Assembly: GCA_946405045.1 (NCBI GenBank)
Contig: CAMJFV010000064.1
Span: 1 to 9,147, forward strand
Direction of reading: 5' to 3'
Source of the DNA: an uncultured Bacteroidales bacterium
Lineage (GTDB): Bacteria > Bacteroidota > Bacteroidia > Bacteroidales > Paludibacteraceae
DNA length: 9,147 bases
The position numbers were made by a program, and so were the translations under genes. Each line of letters starts with the position of its first letter. Position 1 is the first letter of the stretch. The notes below the pieces were generated by a model. It was not told the origin of the DNA and searched no databases. It was given only the letters and a program-made list of their open reading frames with translations. Below, in pieces: positions 1-6,959 of this stretch.

Positions 1-3
1 GCA

Positions 4-597
4 TTACTTGTCAGTTTCCTTACCTTTCTTTTCTGACAAATATCTAGAGATATTTATGCAAAGTATGGAAATAATACCAACAAACGATAAAATAATGGTG
101 TCAAAAAGCAGTCCTATATTAGCGTATTTATAATCACAGCGTCCAAGGCCAGATGCCTCATGGCCTCCAGGTCCAAGTATTATCACCTTATAAGCTAACA
201 AAGAACAAAATAACATATAACTATAAAAAATAGTAAATTGTGTTGTTCGCATATGTAGAGACACCATTTTTACAAGAATATACAAATGCAAGGATATTAA
301 ATATAAGACAGAAAAACGAGAAGGGAATATTCCAAGATAAGGCAACAATGCCAAATAATTAAGCAGTAATATTGTTATTACTTTCTTTTCTGGCAATATT
401 GGTTCTTTATTATTGTTTTTAATTATCATATAATAGGACACCACACTTCCAATCACAAGTATAAGAAACTCTCCAACACAGTAATCTCCTAAAAAAAATG
501 ACCATTCTTGTGGTATTTGGAAAATCACAAACGACAAAAAAGCTACACAAACAAGTAGACTAATCTCTGATTCTATTCGAAAAAACAATTTACCCAT
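4..597 (-). CDS. Hypothetical multi-pass membrane protein
   Basis: I do not recognise this 197-residue protein. It is dominated by hydrophobic stretches, at about residues 12-28, 42-59, 72-92, 95-112, 121-141 and 161-184, so about six membrane helices in the inner membrane are likely. The loops are short. Residues 141-156 form a Gly/Cys/His-containing loop (GPGGHEASG, then GRCDYKY), the only polar segment of note. The C-terminus is lysine- and glutamate-rich and probably cytoplasmic. The ATG at 595-597 is the first in the frame and sits 24 bases after a TATTTTTG element; no Shine-Dalgarno sequence is visible. The gene is visibly more AT-rich than the SulP, dehydrogenase and cellulase genes, which suggests accessory or recently acquired DNA (inference). 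It is transcribed separately from SulP, whose terminator lies upstream of it. No function is proposed. Confidence 0.75.
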   Translation of the reverse strand: MGKLFFRIESEISLLVCVAFLSFVIFQIPQEWSFFLGDYCVGEFLILVIGSVVSYYMIIKNNNKEPILPEKKVITILLLNYLALLPYLGIFPSRFSVLYLISLHLYILVKMVSLHMRTTQFTIFYSYMLFCSLLAYKVIILGPGGHEASGLGRCDYKYANIGLLFDTIILSFVGIISILCINISRYLSEKKGKETDK

Positions 598-621
598 ATT
601 TATTCTACGTTAATTTTAATA

Positions 622-629
622 CAAAAATA
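622..629 (-). promoter_or_regulatory. Candidate -7 promoter element for the 4-597 membrane gene
   Basis: On the minus strand this reads TATTTTTG, a full match to the Bacteroidota -7 consensus TAnnTTTG, 24 bases before the ATG. The -33 TTTG is not convincing: the nearest candidate is CTTG at 645-648 with only 15 bases between. In such AT-rich DNA a chance match is possible. Confidence 0.4.
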
Positions 630-635
630 CAGTTT

Positions 636-653
636 TTCTACTACCAAGTAGAA
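636..653. repeat. Perfect 7-bp inverted repeat upstream of the membrane gene
   Basis: TTCTACT (636-642) and AGTAGAA (647-653) are exact reverse complements around a 4-base loop. No run of T follows on either strand, so it is not a typical terminator. It lies just upstream of the candidate -7 element, where a regulator could bind, but no regulator gene is nearby and the role is a guess. Confidence 0.3.
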
Positions 654-659
654 TCTAAT

Positions 660-699
660 AAAAAAGCACCACCGTAATTATACTACGATGGTGCTTTTT
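660..699 (-). terminator. Rho-independent terminator after the SulP gene
   Basis: Arms 661-676 and 684-699 form a 16-bp stem around a 7-base loop. The only imperfect pair (672 with 688) is C-A on the plus strand but a G-U wobble in the minus-strand transcript. In the minus direction the stem ends in six T (665-660). It lies 80 bases after the SulP stop codon and upstream of the next minus-strand promoter. The A/T tails on both sides could also let it stop plus-strand transcription. Confidence 0.8.
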
Positions 700-778
700 C
701 ATCAGCAAAACAACAATTTATATCAAAATCAGTAGAAACAGGGCTCGCCCCATTCTAACAGATTAGATGATTATTCGT

Positions 779-2506
779 TTAAGCATTCAATTTAGGGTTT
801 GAAACTCCCTTTACGTAAGCCTCTGCCTTCTCCAACGCGATGTTGATATTAGCGCAGATGTATTCCTCACCGATAATCTTATCAACTCCTGCTTTGTGAA
901 GCGTTGCATGGACGTGGTTGTTCACACCAGAAAGGATCACCTGGATTCCTGCTTTGTGCGACTGATGACAAAGTTCAGAAAGGTTGTGCATTCCTGTTGA
1001 ATCGATGAATGGTACTTTTCTCATACGGATAATTCTCACCTTTGGTGTTTCAGCCACCGCACTCATCACATCATCAAACTTAGTTGCCACTCCGAAGAAG
1101 TATGGTCCGTCGATCTCATAAACACCTACTCCATCTGGCACCACAAGTTTCTCCTCATGAAGCTGTACGTCTGTGTTATCGCTTGGATCAATCTCCTTAC
1201 CGAATACTCTGACAACTGAAGACTCGTTTGTACGACGTAGGAACAATACCAATGCAAGTAGCAAACCGATCTCGATTGCGATTGTAAGGTCGAAGATCAC
1301 AGTCAAGAAGAATGTAGTCAAAAGCACTGAGAAATCCGACTTAGGGCTCTTAGACAATGACACAAATGTCTTCCATCCACTCATGTTGTATGATACCATC
1401 ACAAGCACTGCAGCCAAACATGGCATTGGAATCAACTTAACCAAGTCACCCAAGAATAGCAAAACCAATGTCAGGATAACACAGTGTACAACACCAGCGA
1501 CTGGAGTTTTACCGCCATTATTGATGTTTGTCATTGTACGGGCGATGGCTCCTGTAGCAGGGATACCACCGAAGAATGGAACCACAATATTAGCGACACC
1601 CTGGCCGATAAGTTCAGTGTTGGAATTATGTTTGTCTCCAATCACACCGTCTGCAACAATAGCAGAAAGCAAACTCTCGATAGCTCCCAACATAGCGATT
1701 GTGAACGCTGCAGGGAACAAATTCTGGATTACGCTAAGCCAAGTCTGACCCTCAGCCAAAGCAAACTCAGGGAATCTTGGAGCTGGGAATCCAGCAGGCA
1801 TCTCATAAAGATCTCCAATTGTCTTGATTCCTGTATTATCAACATTACCTTTGATGAAATATACAGCGATTGTGGCAATGATGATGGCAAGCAATGAACC
1901 AGGCACCTTCTTCGATATTTTTGGAGAGAAGATGATGATCAATAGACTTATTGCAGCCACTCCGAATGCCCACCAGTTGACATGAGAGAAATTCTCAAAG
2001 TAGCAGATCCACTTGTGGACAAAATCTGCAGGAACCTTCTCGATACCAAGACCAAAGAAGTCGTTCATCTGCGTAGAGAAGATTGTAAGTGCGATACCAC
2101 CTGTGAAACCGACAGTCACAGGATATGGCACAAACTTGATGATACTTCCAAGCTTGAACACACCCAACAATACCAGAATGACACCAGCCATAATAGTGGC
2201 GATCATCAGACCTGCCAATCCATGTTGCTGGATAATTCCATAGACAATTACGATAAACGCACCTGTAGGACCACCGATCTGAACCTTAGATCCGCCCAAC
2301 ACTGCGATAAAAAAACCTGCGATGATTGCAGTGATAAGACCCTCAGCCGGACCTACGCCGGATGCGATACCGAAAGCAATAGCCAACGGTATGGCTACGA
2401 TGCCCACAACAATACCGGCCATCAGGTCAGCAGTGAATATACCACTGTTGTAGCCTTTAAGACAGTCGAAAAATTTAGGAGCAAAAGTTTTTTCCTTTAG
2501 ATTCAT
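779..2506 (-). CDS. SulP-family anion transporter with C-terminal STAS domain
   Basis: This 575-residue inner-membrane protein has full SulP architecture, close in length to E. coli DauA (YchM). The transmembrane core spans about residues 20-425. It includes the conserved early motif GGSKVQIGGPTGAFI (71-85), AIESLLSAIVADG (275-287) and GGIPATGAIARTMTNI (313-328), typical of the DauA/BicA-like branch. A cytoplasmic STAS domain follows (about 440-565), with the DSTG motif at 502-505 where anti-sigma-antagonist-like STAS domains carry their regulatory serine. Family members carry sulfate, bicarbonate or C4-dicarboxylates, usually as Na+ or H+ symporters. Substrate cannot be read from sequence, and no carbonic anhydrase or sulfate-assimilation gene is adjacent to help. 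The first ATG (2504-2506) is used; it has no Shine-Dalgarno sequence but sits about 28 bases after a TAATTTTG element. It is a single-gene unit, divergent from the patatin gene. Confidence 0.95.
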   Translation of the reverse strand: MNLKEKTFAPKFFDCLKGYNSGIFTADLMAGIVVGIVAIPLAIAFGIASGVGPAEGLITAIIAGFFIAVLGGSKVQIGGPTGAFIVIVYGIIQQHGLAGLMIATIMAGVILVLLGVFKLGSIIKFVPYPVTVGFTGGIALTIFSTQMNDFFGLGIEKVPADFVHKWICYFENFSHVNWWAFGVAAISLLIIIFSPKISKKVPGSLLAIIIATIAVYFIKGNVDNTGIKTIGDLYEMPAGFPAPRFPEFALAEGQTWLSVIQNLFPAAFTIAMLGAIESLLSAIVADGVIGDKHNSNTELIGQGVANIVVPFFGGIPATGAIARTMTNINNGGKTPVAGVVHCVILTLVLLFLGDLVKLIPMPCLAAVLVMVSYNMSGWKTFVSLSKSPKSDFSVLLTTFFLTVIFDLTIAIEIGLLLALVLFLRRTNESSVVRVFGKEIDPSDNTDVQLHEEKLVVPDGVGVYEIDGPYFFGVATKFDDVMSAVAETPKVRIIRMRKVPFIDSTGMHNLSELCHQSHKAGIQVILSGVNNHVHATLHKAGVDKIIGEEYICANINIALEKAEAYVKGVSNPKLNA

Positions 2507-2534
2507 TTTTTCTATCTTTTCTTAAAAAACGGTG

Positions 2535-2542
2535 CAAAATTA
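2535..2542 (-). promoter_or_regulatory. Candidate -7 promoter element for SulP
   Basis: The minus strand reads TAATTTTG, a full match to TAnnTTTG, 28 bases upstream of the SulP ATG. The nearest TTTG upstream (2554-2557) is only 11 bases away instead of about 19, so only the -7 half is well supported. The same octamer stands before the alcohol dehydrogenase gene. Confidence 0.45.
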
Positions 2543-2602
2543 TCAAAAAAAGACAAATTTTTATGTTTTACGACAATATTTTTAACCTAAAAGGAGAATT
2601 TT

Positions 2603-2650
2603 ATGAAACTTATTACACTGCAGTTTGAAAAAATATGCATTTTTTCATAA
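2603..2650 (+). CDS. Possible 15-codon small ORF with a perfect Shine-Dalgarno sequence
   Basis: ATG at 2603 opens a 15-residue frame (MKLITLQFEKICIFS) ending at TAA 2648-2650. AAGGAG at 2591-2596 lies six bases upstream, an ideal Shine-Dalgarno spacing. This is notable because the larger genes here lack such a site and Bacteroidota rarely depend on one. It sits in the gap between SulP and patatin, on the patatin strand. No promoter or homology supports it, and an AGGAG hexamer can occur by chance, so this is only a candidate leader peptide or noise. Confidence 0.15.
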   Translation: MKLITLQFEKICIFS

Positions 2651-2709
2651 TCCCAAAGGGTCGGACCTCAAAAACTTCTAGTTGTGTTCACAAGCCCTAT
2701 CCTCCTTGC

Positions 2710-2741
2710 TTTGCACATCTGAAAATTTCTTTATATCTTGC
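2710..2741 (+). promoter_or_regulatory. Candidate promoter for the patatin gene
   Basis: TTTG (2710-2713) and TATCTTGC (2734-2741) are separated by 20 bases, close to the Bacteroidota spacing. The -7 box matches only four of the six fixed bases of TAnnTTTG. Transcription would start near 2748, leaving a leader of about 33 bases before the ATG. Confidence 0.35.
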
Positions 2742-2780
2742 CCCTTGTTAGACAAAAGATTTATTGAACAATAAAACACA

Positions 2781-3627
2781 ATGAAAAAAGGATTGGTGTT
2801 AGAAGGTGGCGGATTGAGAGCCCTTTTTACCGCAGGAGTGATGGATGAGATGATGGAGAATGGCATCGAATTCGACGGTGCTGTAGGAGTATCTGCTGGT
2901 GCAAGTTTCGGATGCAATTACAAGTCGAAACAGATAGGAAGAGCCCTTCGTTATAATATAGATTTCAAGGATGATCCCCGCTATATGGGCATCCGATCCC
3001 TCTTGAAGACAGGAGACTGGGTCGGAGCAGAATTCAGCTATCACGTGATGCCAGTCGATCTGGATCCCGTAGATTTCGACACATACACCAACAACCCAAT
3101 GGAATTTCATGTGGTTTGTACCGACGTCGACACGGGGAAAGCCATCTACCACAAAATTCCAATAATTGATCACGAGACATTGGATTGGGTCCGTGCGTCT
3201 GCCTCTCTACCCATTATATCCAAGCCAGTATGCATAAACGGCAAGAGGTTGCTGGATGGAGGCATGGCCGACTCCATACCTTTGGAATATTTCCAACAGC
3301 AAGGATATGAGCGTAATGTAGTGATTCTAACCCAGCCCAAGGGATTCAAAAAAAAGTGTCCGAAGGGAATGTCTCTTTTCCGTTGGCTTTTACGAAAGAC
3401 TCCAGCTATCGCAGATGCCCTTGCCACACGTCATCTTATGTACAACAGAGAATTGGATTATATCTCAGAGCAAGAGCGTCTTGGGAACATTAATCATCTA
3501 TCCAGAAAAAGAGTTGCCAATCGGCCGTATTGAGCAAGACGAAGCGAAAATGCGTAATGTCTACCAAATGGGCCGAGACATAGCAAAAACGAAAATGACA
3601 GAAATCAAAAAATTCTTAGGGATTTAA
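2781..3627 (+). pseudogene. Patatin-like phospholipase, interrupted by a +1 frameshift
   Basis: The first frame (2781-3533, 250 residues) is a patatin-family serine lipid hydrolase of the YjjU type. The glycine-rich oxyanion loop EGGGLRALFTAGV starts at residue 8. GVSAG places the nucleophile at Ser38. LDGG places the catalytic Asp at 159. After about residue 235 this frame degenerates and stops. The missing C-terminus continues in the next frame from about 3484 to the TAA at 3625-3627, reading LGTLIIYPEKELPIG and then RNVYQMGRDIAKT, which is typical of the family. Removing one base from GGG (3483-3485) restores a 281-residue protein. The catalytic dyad precedes the break, so a product with a wrong tail would be made if the shift is real. 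It may be a true mutation or an assembly error. Intact relatives are expected to release fatty acids from phospholipids or other acyl esters. It starts at the first ATG, without a Shine-Dalgarno sequence. Confidence 0.85.
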
Positions 3628-3631
3628 TCGT

Positions 3632-3752
3632 AGGGCGATGCCTTGTGCTCGCCCTTTCTAATTTCATTGTGCTCGCCCTTACAAAAACAGAGACGCCGTA
3701 ATGCGACGTCTCTACATTATACCTAAACAGGGCGAGCACAAGGCATCGCCCT
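3632..3752. repeat. Cluster of small palindromic repeats between convergent genes
   Basis: Two 24-base copies, 3632-3655 and 3729-3752, are exact reverse complements of each other. Each is itself a hairpin with 7-bp arms AGGGCGA and TCGCCCT. A half copy, TTGTGCTCGCCCTT, at 3667-3680 repeats 3643-3656 exactly, 24 bases downstream. Between the half copy and the inverted copy stands a separate hairpin (3689-3713). The left copy begins five bases after the patatin stop and could terminate it, though the T-run is poor. The whole resembles a dispersed REP/MITE-like element without any coding capacity. The decamer TGTGCTCGCC recurs at 8361-8370. Confidence 0.75.
3683..3713 (-). terminator. Rho-independent terminator after the alcohol dehydrogenase gene
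   Basis: Arms 3689-3698 and 3704-3713 pair over 10 positions around a 5-base loop. The one imperfect pair (3696 with 3706) becomes a G-U wobble only in the minus-strand transcript. One base later there are five T (3687-3683) in that direction. It lies 68 bases after the dehydrogenase stop, inside the palindrome cluster. It shares the GAGACG/CGTCTC stem with the terminator at 5011-5034. Confidence 0.6.
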
Positions 3753-3780
3753 TACATAAATTCAAACAAATCTTTTGATC

Positions 3781-4953
3781 TTATAAAGCCAATCTGTAGA
3801 TATTCTCCACATCCTTGCTTGTAAGCTGCACAAAACCGCCTGTCTTACCAGTCTCGCCAAGTCCGAACGTCTTCACAAGATATGGGATATCGCTCTCTTT
3901 CGCTCCAAGTTCAGAGAAATTGATCGGCATACCGATTGATTTCAAGAAACTGCGGAATGCGGCAATACCTTCAAGAGCTGTCTTCTTAGGATCCGAGAAA
4001 TCCATCTTACAATTCCATACTCTGCATGCCATTTGTGCAAAACGCATAACATTATGGTCTACGACGTATGTCATCCACGCTGGCATAATGACTGCCAAAC
4101 CAGCTCCGTGTGCACAATCATACAAAGCAGAAAGTTCATGTTCGATGCCATGACTATTCCAATCCTGCTCTCTGCCTACACCTACGATATTATTATGAGC
4201 CACCATACCTGCCCACATAATATTGGCACGTGCCTGATAATCGTTAGGATCTTTTATCACCTTAGGAGTCTCCTCAATCATTGATAAAAGCACCGCTTCA
4301 CAAAGACGGTCGGTAGTCTGAACATCTGTTGTATTAGTGAAATATCTTTCAAAGACGTGGGCCATGATATCTGTAGCTCCACAAGCAGTCTGATACGCAG
4401 GAAGAGTTGTTGTCAATTGTGGATTAAGGACAGAAAATTTCGGACGGATGCAATCACCACTTGCGCCACGCTTCAACATTCCGTTCTCATGAGTGATTAC
4501 AGAGTCGCCAGAGCCTTCACTTCCTGCAGCTGCGATTGTCAATACAGTGCCGACTGGTAATGCCTTCTTTGGACGTGATTTTCCGCTGTAGAAATCCCAG
4601 AAATCGCCATCATAACATACTCCCATAGCGATCGCTTTAGCAGAGTCGATAGCAGAGCCCCCTCCGACAGCAAGGATAAAGTCAACATTCTCCTTTTTAC
4701 ATAAGTCTATTCCCTCATACACCTTTCCGGAACGTGGATTTGGAGTGACGCCTCCAAGTTCACAGAATTGGACTCCAGCGTCAGTAAGGGACGTCTTTAC
4801 TCGGTCGAGCAAACCAGAACGTTTCACAGATCCACCACCATAGTGGATAAGGGCTTTTGAACCTCCGAATTCCTTAACCAATGCTCCGCACTTACCCTCA
4901 GTCTCCTTGCCAAACACGAATTTGGTAGGACTGTAAAATGAAAAATTCTCCAT
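3781..4953 (-). CDS. Iron-containing alcohol dehydrogenase, YqhD/BdhA-like
   Basis: This 390-residue cytoplasmic oxidoreductase belongs to the group III, metal-dependent alcohol dehydrogenases, and matches E. coli YqhD (387 residues) in length and motif order. The N-terminal nucleotide-binding half has GGGSVKRSG (39-47) and AVGGGSAIDSAKAIA (95-109). The C-terminal helical half supplies the metal ligands, which align at YqhD spacing: Asp195 and His199 in TDIMAHVFERYF, His268 in SHGIEHELSALYD and His282 in CAHGAG. Relatives reduce aldehydes (butanal, methylglyoxal and other short chains) to alcohols with NADPH, serving fermentation or detoxification; cofactor and substrate here are inferred. 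It is a single-gene unit: a terminator closes the upstream cellulase and another closes this gene. The start is the first ATG, preceded by AT-rich sequence without a Shine-Dalgarno site. The encoded enzyme appears intact. Confidence 0.95.
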   Translation of the reverse strand: MENFSFYSPTKFVFGKETEGKCGALVKEFGGSKALIHYGGGSVKRSGLLDRVKTSLTDAGVQFCELGGVTPNPRSGKVYEGIDLCKKENVDFILAVGGGSAIDSAKAIAMGVCYDGDFWDFYSGKSRPKKALPVGTVLTIAAAGSEGSGDSVITHENGMLKRGASGDCIRPKFSVLNPQLTTTLPAYQTACGATDIMAHVFERYFTNTTDVQTTDRLCEAVLLSMIEETPKVIKDPNDYQARANIMWAGMVAHNNIVGVGREQDWNSHGIEHELSALYDCAHGAGLAVIMPAWMTYVVDHNVMRFAQMACRVWNCKMDFSDPKKTALEGIAAFRSFLKSIGMPINFSELGAKESDIPYLVKTFGLGETGKTGGFVQLTSKDVENIYRLAL

Positions 4954-4983
4954 AATAGTATAATAAATTCTGAATTATAAATG

Positions 4984-4991
4984 CAAAATTA
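4984..4991 (-). promoter_or_regulatory. Candidate -7 promoter element for the alcohol dehydrogenase
   Basis: The minus strand reads TAATTTTG, a full match to TAnnTTTG, 30 bases before the ATG. The -33 position would fall inside the GH9 terminator stem, and no TTTG is present there. The element is identical to the one before SulP. Confidence 0.45.
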
Positions 4992-5003
4992 AAAATGTGA
5001 GAT

Positions 5004-5034
5004 AAAAAAAGGAGACGCGGAAATCCACGTCTCC
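5004..5034 (-). terminator. Rho-independent terminator after the GH9 cellulase gene
   Basis: Arms 5011-5020 and 5025-5034 form a 10-bp stem with a 4-base loop. The single imperfect pair (5018 with 5027) is a G-U wobble in the minus-strand RNA. Seven T follow directly in that direction (5010-5004). It starts 17 bases after the cellulase stop codon. It is the most classical terminator in the window. Confidence 0.88.
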
Positions 5035-5051
5035 TTATATCATGAGTAATA

Positions 5052-6824
5052 TTACTCTTTAATCAACTTAAATGTTTTCTGACCTCCGTCAAAGTTCACC
5101 TTCAACACATATATTCCACGTGGCAACGAAGATGTGTTGATCACAGTTGGATTGAAGTCGATCATACTTTCAGCAGCAACTGTCTGGCCGTTGATGTTGA
5201 CGATGCTGACCTCTGCTCTGCCGTCGTATCCAATCTCTATAGGATCCACAACAACATAATCATCAAATACAGTCGGATAAACACTGAAATTAGTGTTTCT
5301 GACCTCTGCGACACCACTCAAATCTGGATCTAGTTTTTCAACCATACTTGCGATTGCCATGATAAATGGAGCGTTGTAGTCACAACCACCTTCAGTCTCT
5401 GTATATGAAGCACCACCCTCTACAACATTTTCAAATATTCCTGTACCAGAAGGTCCTCCAATCACACCACCACTTGCGAACATATAATCACATGTATTCT
5501 TTATGTTTGAAGGCGGATTGTCATTTCTTCCCATCGCATTTCTATGATGTAAACGGAAATGCATATCTCCCTTGTATCCATGCAAGAAAGTGTGGTTAAA
5601 CTCGTTCTTGCCTAACACATAGTCAACAATACGATCACGGAATCCTTTTGCCTCATCAACATTCTTTGAAGATGTGATCACCCCGTCTTCTACAAGTTTA
5701 ACATACAAAGCGGCAGCTGTAGCTCCACCTAGAGCCAACTTGTTTGTTCCCCATCGGCTCGAATAGTAAGGGAATCCATTCGGATCACTCTTTGCCTTGT
5801 CCAAATGTAATCCATATACATTCTTCTCAAGGAAACTTACATAAGTTCCACCGGCTCCATTATTCATACTTTTGTCTATTCTTGCAAGATAATAATAAAC
5901 AAAGTCTGTCATAGTATCCCAAGCAAGAGGTGAGTTAGACTCCCATTTTCCAGCAAGATAAGATTTAGCGTCCGCCAAATAACTTTCCTCACCTGTCAAA
6001 TTATAAAGCATGACAGCCGCAAGCGACAACTCGTCTGTCCACTCATCATTTGGAGATCCATAGAACTCAGGAATTGGAGCCTGAACAGACTTGTTTTTCT
6101 TAGCGAACTCATATCCATCAATCGCCGCTTTCTTACACTTAGCCGCATAATCAGCATCAGGATAATGTTTTGCCATCAGACAAAGAGCAGAGACATAGTT
6201 TGCTGCCTGTGGTCCTCCCTTAGCAGAGGAAGTCCACACTGGACGTGGATCACCACCATTATCAACAGATTCCTCACTCTGCTTTGACGAAGTCATCCAT
6301 ACTCTGTGGTCACTAGCATCTCCGACATAATAGCAGAACTCACCGTTTGGCAAGAAACACTTCATGAAATAATCAGTAGCAATCTTTGCCTCGTCCAATA
6401 CATCAGGAATGCCATTCTTTGAGCCATACTCCGCATCATAATTATCCTGGAATGCTTTTGGCCAGATATCGTAAGCAGCAAGCAAAGAGAATGCGGCATA
6501 ACCCATTGTAGTACCAACCTTGATATGGTCGCCACAGTCGTGCCATCCTCCTGTAAGATCGTAGTTGCCATTGCCTCCACCATTCACTTTTCCTTGTCCG
6601 TCTTTGGTATGACAATACTTCTTTGATACACTCGAATTATCATGAAGCATCCAGTTATGAGTGTCACCACAACGTTGACCACCATAAAACTTCAAACCCA
6701 TGTTGATAGCTTCTCTATAATCCGTTGCCTGATATCCGTAAGAATATGATGAAAATTCGTAAGCAAACAATGTTGCCGACAATGCCGATAGAAGCGAAAT
6801 TGAAATAAGTTTCTTCATACGCAT
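5052..6824 (-). CDS. Secreted GH9 endoglucanase with T9SS sorting domain
   Basis: This 590-residue glycoside hydrolase should cut beta-1,4-glucan (cellulose or related) by inversion. A Sec signal peptide covers residues 1-21 (MRMKK, hydrophobic core, cleavage after LFA). The GH9 catalytic (alpha/alpha)6 barrel begins at once, at about residue 28, without an N-terminal Ig-like or carbohydrate-binding domain. Catalytic features: WHDCGDH with Asp96 and Asp99 (base and water activation, a variant of the usual DAGD), HHRNA (His426-Arg428) of the family signature, and the acid Glu478 in TEGGCDYNA. Residues from about 508 to 590 are a type A T9SS sorting domain, with GQTVA, SLPRGIYVLKV and KTFKLIKE, so the enzyme is expected to cross the outer membrane and be anchored or released there. 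The start could be Met1 or Met3; neither has a Shine-Dalgarno site. tRNA-Arg lies 45 bases upstream on the same strand, with no separate promoter visible. Confidence 0.95.
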   Translation of the reverse strand: MRMKKLISISLLSALSATLFAYEFSSYSYGYQATDYREAINMGLKFYGGQRCGDTHNWMLHDNSSVSKKYCHTKDGQGKVNGGGNGNYDLTGGWHDCGDHIKVGTTMGYAAFSLLAAYDIWPKAFQDNYDAEYGSKNGIPDVLDEAKIATDYFMKCFLPNGEFCYYVGDASDHRVWMTSSKQSEESVDNGGDPRPVWTSSAKGGPQAANYVSALCLMAKHYPDADYAAKCKKAAIDGYEFAKKNKSVQAPIPEFYGSPNDEWTDELSLAAVMLYNLTGEESYLADAKSYLAGKWESNSPLAWDTMTDFVYYYLARIDKSMNNGAGGTYVSFLEKNVYGLHLDKAKSDPNGFPYYSSRWGTNKLALGGATAAALYVKLVEDGVITSSKNVDEAKGFRDRIVDYVLGKNEFNHTFLHGYKGDMHFRLHHRNAMGRNDNPPSNIKNTCDYMFASGGVIGGPSGTGIFENVVEGGASYTETEGGCDYNAPFIMAIASMVEKLDPDLSGVAEVRNTNFSVYPTVFDDYVVVDPIEIGYDGRAEVSIVNINGQTVAAESMIDFNPTVINTSSLPRGIYVLKVNFDGGQKTFKLIKE

Positions 6825-6869
6825 TTATGTTATTTTAAGGGACCCCTATTAATCCCTGATTATTATTTG

Positions 6870-6941
6870 TAGCCTCGCCGGGAATCGAACCCGGATCTAA
6901 AGTTTAGGAAACTCGTATTCTATCCGTTGAACTACGAAGCC
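6870..6941 (-). tRNA. tRNA-Arg (anticodon CCT)
   Basis: The minus strand from 6941 folds as a 72-nt cloverleaf. The acceptor GGCTTCG pairs with CGAGGCT (two wobble pairs). The D stem is GTTC/GAAT, the anticodon loop TTCCTAA, and the T arm CCGGG-TTCGATT-CCCGG. The discriminator is A (6870). The anticodon CCT is at 6908-6906 and reads AGG arginine codons. CCA is not encoded: ACA follows instead, so it must be added enzymatically. The anticodon stem is weak, with a C-T mismatch at its outermost pair and a G-T next to it. Confidence 0.93.
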
Positions 6942-6959
6942 ATCGCCAAATTAGCAAGG

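Noticed and set aside
1173..2500. Plus-strand ORFs of 76-191 codons opposite the SulP gene
   Set aside because: They lie antisense to a clearly conserved transporter, have low-complexity unnatural composition and no motifs; they are shadows of the real frame.
3480..3489. Programmed +1 frameshift in the patatin gene
   Set aside because: No in-frame stop or rare-codon pause at the slip site (CTT GGG) and no stimulatory structure seen; mutation or sequencing error is simpler.
3632..3752. CRISPR array
   Set aside because: Only two full copies, in opposite orientation, no regular spacers and no cas genes.
6838..6857. Hairpin AGGGA/TCCCT between tRNA-Arg and GH9 as a terminator
   Set aside because: Only five base pairs with a 10-base loop and no T-run after it in the minus direction.
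6870..6941. tRNA-Arg as the attachment site of an integrated element
   Set aside because: No integrase and no duplicated tRNA 3' end is visible in either flank.
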